This document shows, piece after piece, positions 62,650 to 64,000 of a stretch of DNA of 64,000 bases. The stretch comes from Methanoplanus endosymbiosus (lineage in GTDB: Archaea; Halobacteriota; Methanomicrobia; Methanomicrobiales; Methanomicrobiaceae), in contig NZ_CP096115.1 in NCBI RefSeq assembly GCF_024662215.1, positions 2,356,001-2,420,000 of the forward strand, given 5' to 3'. Both the position numbers and the translations under genes were made by a program. Position 1 is the first letter of the stretch. Each line of letters starts with the position of its first letter. Under the pieces are notes generated by a model that made no database searches, had not been told where the DNA came from, and worked only from the letters and a program-made list of their open reading frames with translations.

Positions 62650-62834
62650 TTATTATACACCATCCAGTGAGTGAAGATTATTCCTGTTTCCTTCTCTTCG
62701 GGATATAAAAATGTAGTACTCATAACTTCAAAAGCTTTCTTATGCGCCTCCGCCGGAAAATTAAATGTTTTGTTTTGAGCAATGGCGTAATAATGAAAAG
62801 GATAAAATCATTTTCAGTAAAAATATAGAACAGA

Positions 62835-64000
62835 ATGAATATCTGCATTATTGGAGGAGGACTTTCCGGGCTTTCTGCGGCATACATGCTGAAGGATTTT
62901 GCGGATATTGATATTTTTGAGAAAAATACAGTGCCCGGAGGGTGCCTCTCCTCATCACAGGCAGCAAACGGATATATTGAGGATTTTTATCACCACTGTT
63001 TTTCCGGGGATGAAAACCTCATTTCACTTATGGAAAAACTTGGCCTGAAGGGAGATCTCGAATGGCTTAAAGGCAGTACTGGTTATCTGATTGACGGTAC
63101 AATCCACCCGCTTACAACACCTCTTGACATTCTTAAATACCGGCATCTTTCATTATCTGATAAATTCAGGCTGGGTATGCTCACTCTCAGGGCAGGAAAG
63201 ATAAGTGCAGAAGATCTTGACAGCATTACTGCGAGGGAGTATATTGAAGAGAAATGCGGCAGATCTGTATATTCCGGTTTCTTTGAACCTCTGCTCAGGA
63301 GCAAATTCGGGGATATGTCAGATAAGGTCTCTGCGGCGTGGCTTATCTCAAGAATTGCCATCAGGTCTGATCGCGGAGTTGAGGGTGAGAGGCTTGGCTA
63401 TCTTAAAGGTGGATATGTAACACTGATAAAGAGGCTTACAGAAGAGATTAAGTCCTCAGGTAAGAGCTGTAATGTTTATACCGGAACATCTGTCAGTTCA
63501 TTGATGGAGAATACGTCCGGAGGGTGGACTGTAAACGGGAAGGACTATGGTGCTGTTGTATCAACTGTCAGTCCGGCAGAACTGAAGAGGATTGGCGGGC
63601 CTGATCTCGGTAATCTCCCGTATCAGGGTGCGGCATGTGTCACAATCGGAATGACGCGTGATGTTCTTGACGGCATATACTGGGTAAATGTCAGGGATAA
63701 AGCACCTTACGGTGCTGTAATCGGGCATACAAATTTTGTTGATAAGGATAGGTATGGGGAGCATATAGTGTACCTTGCCTCATACTTCTCAGAAAGACCT
63801 GCTCCTGAGATTAAGGATATTATGGTTGGGGATTTCTGCTCAAGGTTTGGCGTAAAGGACTCTGAGATTAACTGGTCTATTATAAAGACTGAACCATATG
63901 CCGGGCCTGTCTATGTTACCGGATATCACGATATGATCCCTGGAAATTCTTATGGCAGCCTCTATCCGGCAGGCATGTTTTCAGAATCAAATTACCCTGA
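62835..64000 (+). CDS. FAD-dependent amine-oxidase-like protein (protoporphyrinogen oxidase/UDP-galactopyranose mutase-like), truncated by window end
   Basis: 388 complete codons run to the window edge without a stop. It starts MNICIIGGGLSGLSAAYMLK, with the dinucleotide-binding GxGxxG-type loop, then FEKNTVPGGCLSSSQ and GYLKGGYVTLIKRLTEEI. The body YTGTSVSSLMENTSGGWTVN and VVSTVSPAELKRIGG fits NAD(P)/FAD flavoproteins of the PPOX/UGM/phytoene-desaturase-like superfamily. It binds FAD and probably oxidises or isomerises a small molecule or sugar nucleotide. The C-terminal FAD-contact motif is outside the window. The 185-bp gap to cetZ presumably holds divergent promoters. Confidence 0.75.
   Translation, partial: MNICIIGGGLSGLSAAYMLKDFADIDIFEKNTVPGGCLSSSQAANGYIEDFYHHCFSGDENLISLMEKLGLKGDLEWLKGSTGYLIDGTIHPLTTPLDILKYRHLSLSDKFRLGMLTLRAGKISAEDLDSITAREYIEEKCGRSVYSGFFEPLLRSKFGDMSDKVSAAWLISRIAIRSDRGVEGERLGYLKGGYVTLIKRLTEEIKSSGKSCNVYTGTSVSSLMENTSGGWTVNGKDYGAVVSTVSPAELKRIGGPDLGNLPYQGAACVTIGMTRDVLDGIYWVNVRDKAPYGAVIGHTNFVDKDRYGEHIVYLASYFSERPAPEIKDIMVGDFCSRFGVKDSEINWSIIKTEPYAGPVYVTGYHDMIPGNSYGSLYPAGMFSESNYP

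Noticed and set aside
1-64000. CRISPR arrays
   Set aside because: No regularly spaced direct repeats of 24-40 nt were seen; the repeats found are dispersed single copies.

Overview
The window is archaeal and most likely from a motile methanogen of the order Methanomicrobiales (Methanoplanus/Methanolacinia-like). The evidence is a complete archaellum operon joined to a chemotaxis operon, archaeosine genes, archaeal RNase P RNA, two proteasome-activating ATPases, a CetZ-type tubulin, an archaeal Pelota/NEMF/ABCE1 set and the small subunit of the archaeal phosphomevalonate dehydratase. The genus is an inference from gene content; no database search was run.

Layout. 1-1600: end of a DUF2070 membrane protein gene, tRNA-Leu(UAA) and a hicBA toxin-antitoxin pair. 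2100-13800: an AT-rich surface-glycan island with a Gfo/Idh/MocA dehydrogenase, a decayed acetyltransferase, five glycosyltransferase genes (one split by an IS1634-like element), an ATP-grasp ligase, a PHP phosphoesterase and a polysaccharide deacetylase. 14515-24445: the archaellum operon (two archaellins, a GT-C-like membrane protein, flaCDE, flaG, flaF, flaH, flaI, flaJ) with two possible micro-ORFs. 24446-27639: a membrane-anchored gene between flaJ and cheF, broken by an ISH3-like element. 27636-34899: cheF, cheY, cheB, cheA, cheC, cheD and an exported beta-propeller protein. 35191-37299: a group II intron on the minus strand. 37345-43732: a TPR-like gene, then ABCE1 and an EMC6-like gene facing Rqc2/NEMF and Pelota, a ribosome-rescue neighbourhood. 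43927-53748: housekeeping genes (FKBP isomerase, CYTH protein, phosphoesterase, two radical SAM enzymes, DUF126, two PAN ATPases, MBF1, triosephosphate isomerase, HTH-CBS regulator). 53843-57857: RNase P RNA, AMMECR1, TgtA and ArcS. 57885-64000: an NfnAB-like flavoprotein pair, CetZ with a co-encoded membrane protein, and a partial FAD oxidoreductase.

How it fits together. The che proteins set the phosphorylation state of CheY, and CheF is the known archaeal adaptor between CheY and the archaellum, so 14.5-34.9 kb is one motility unit. Its archaellins carry no usable N-glycosylation sequon, although a GT-C-like membrane protein sits directly behind them and a glycan island lies upstream.

The most original signal is non-coding. 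Four short elements (35111-35174, 47298-47361, 45311-45394, 60119-60202) form two subtypes of one family. Each has two hairpins joined by a conserved linker and ends in TGAC plus a T-rich tail. Almost all stem differences between copies keep base pairing, which points to a structured RNA, a terminator-like element or a small mobile repeat not explained by any gene.
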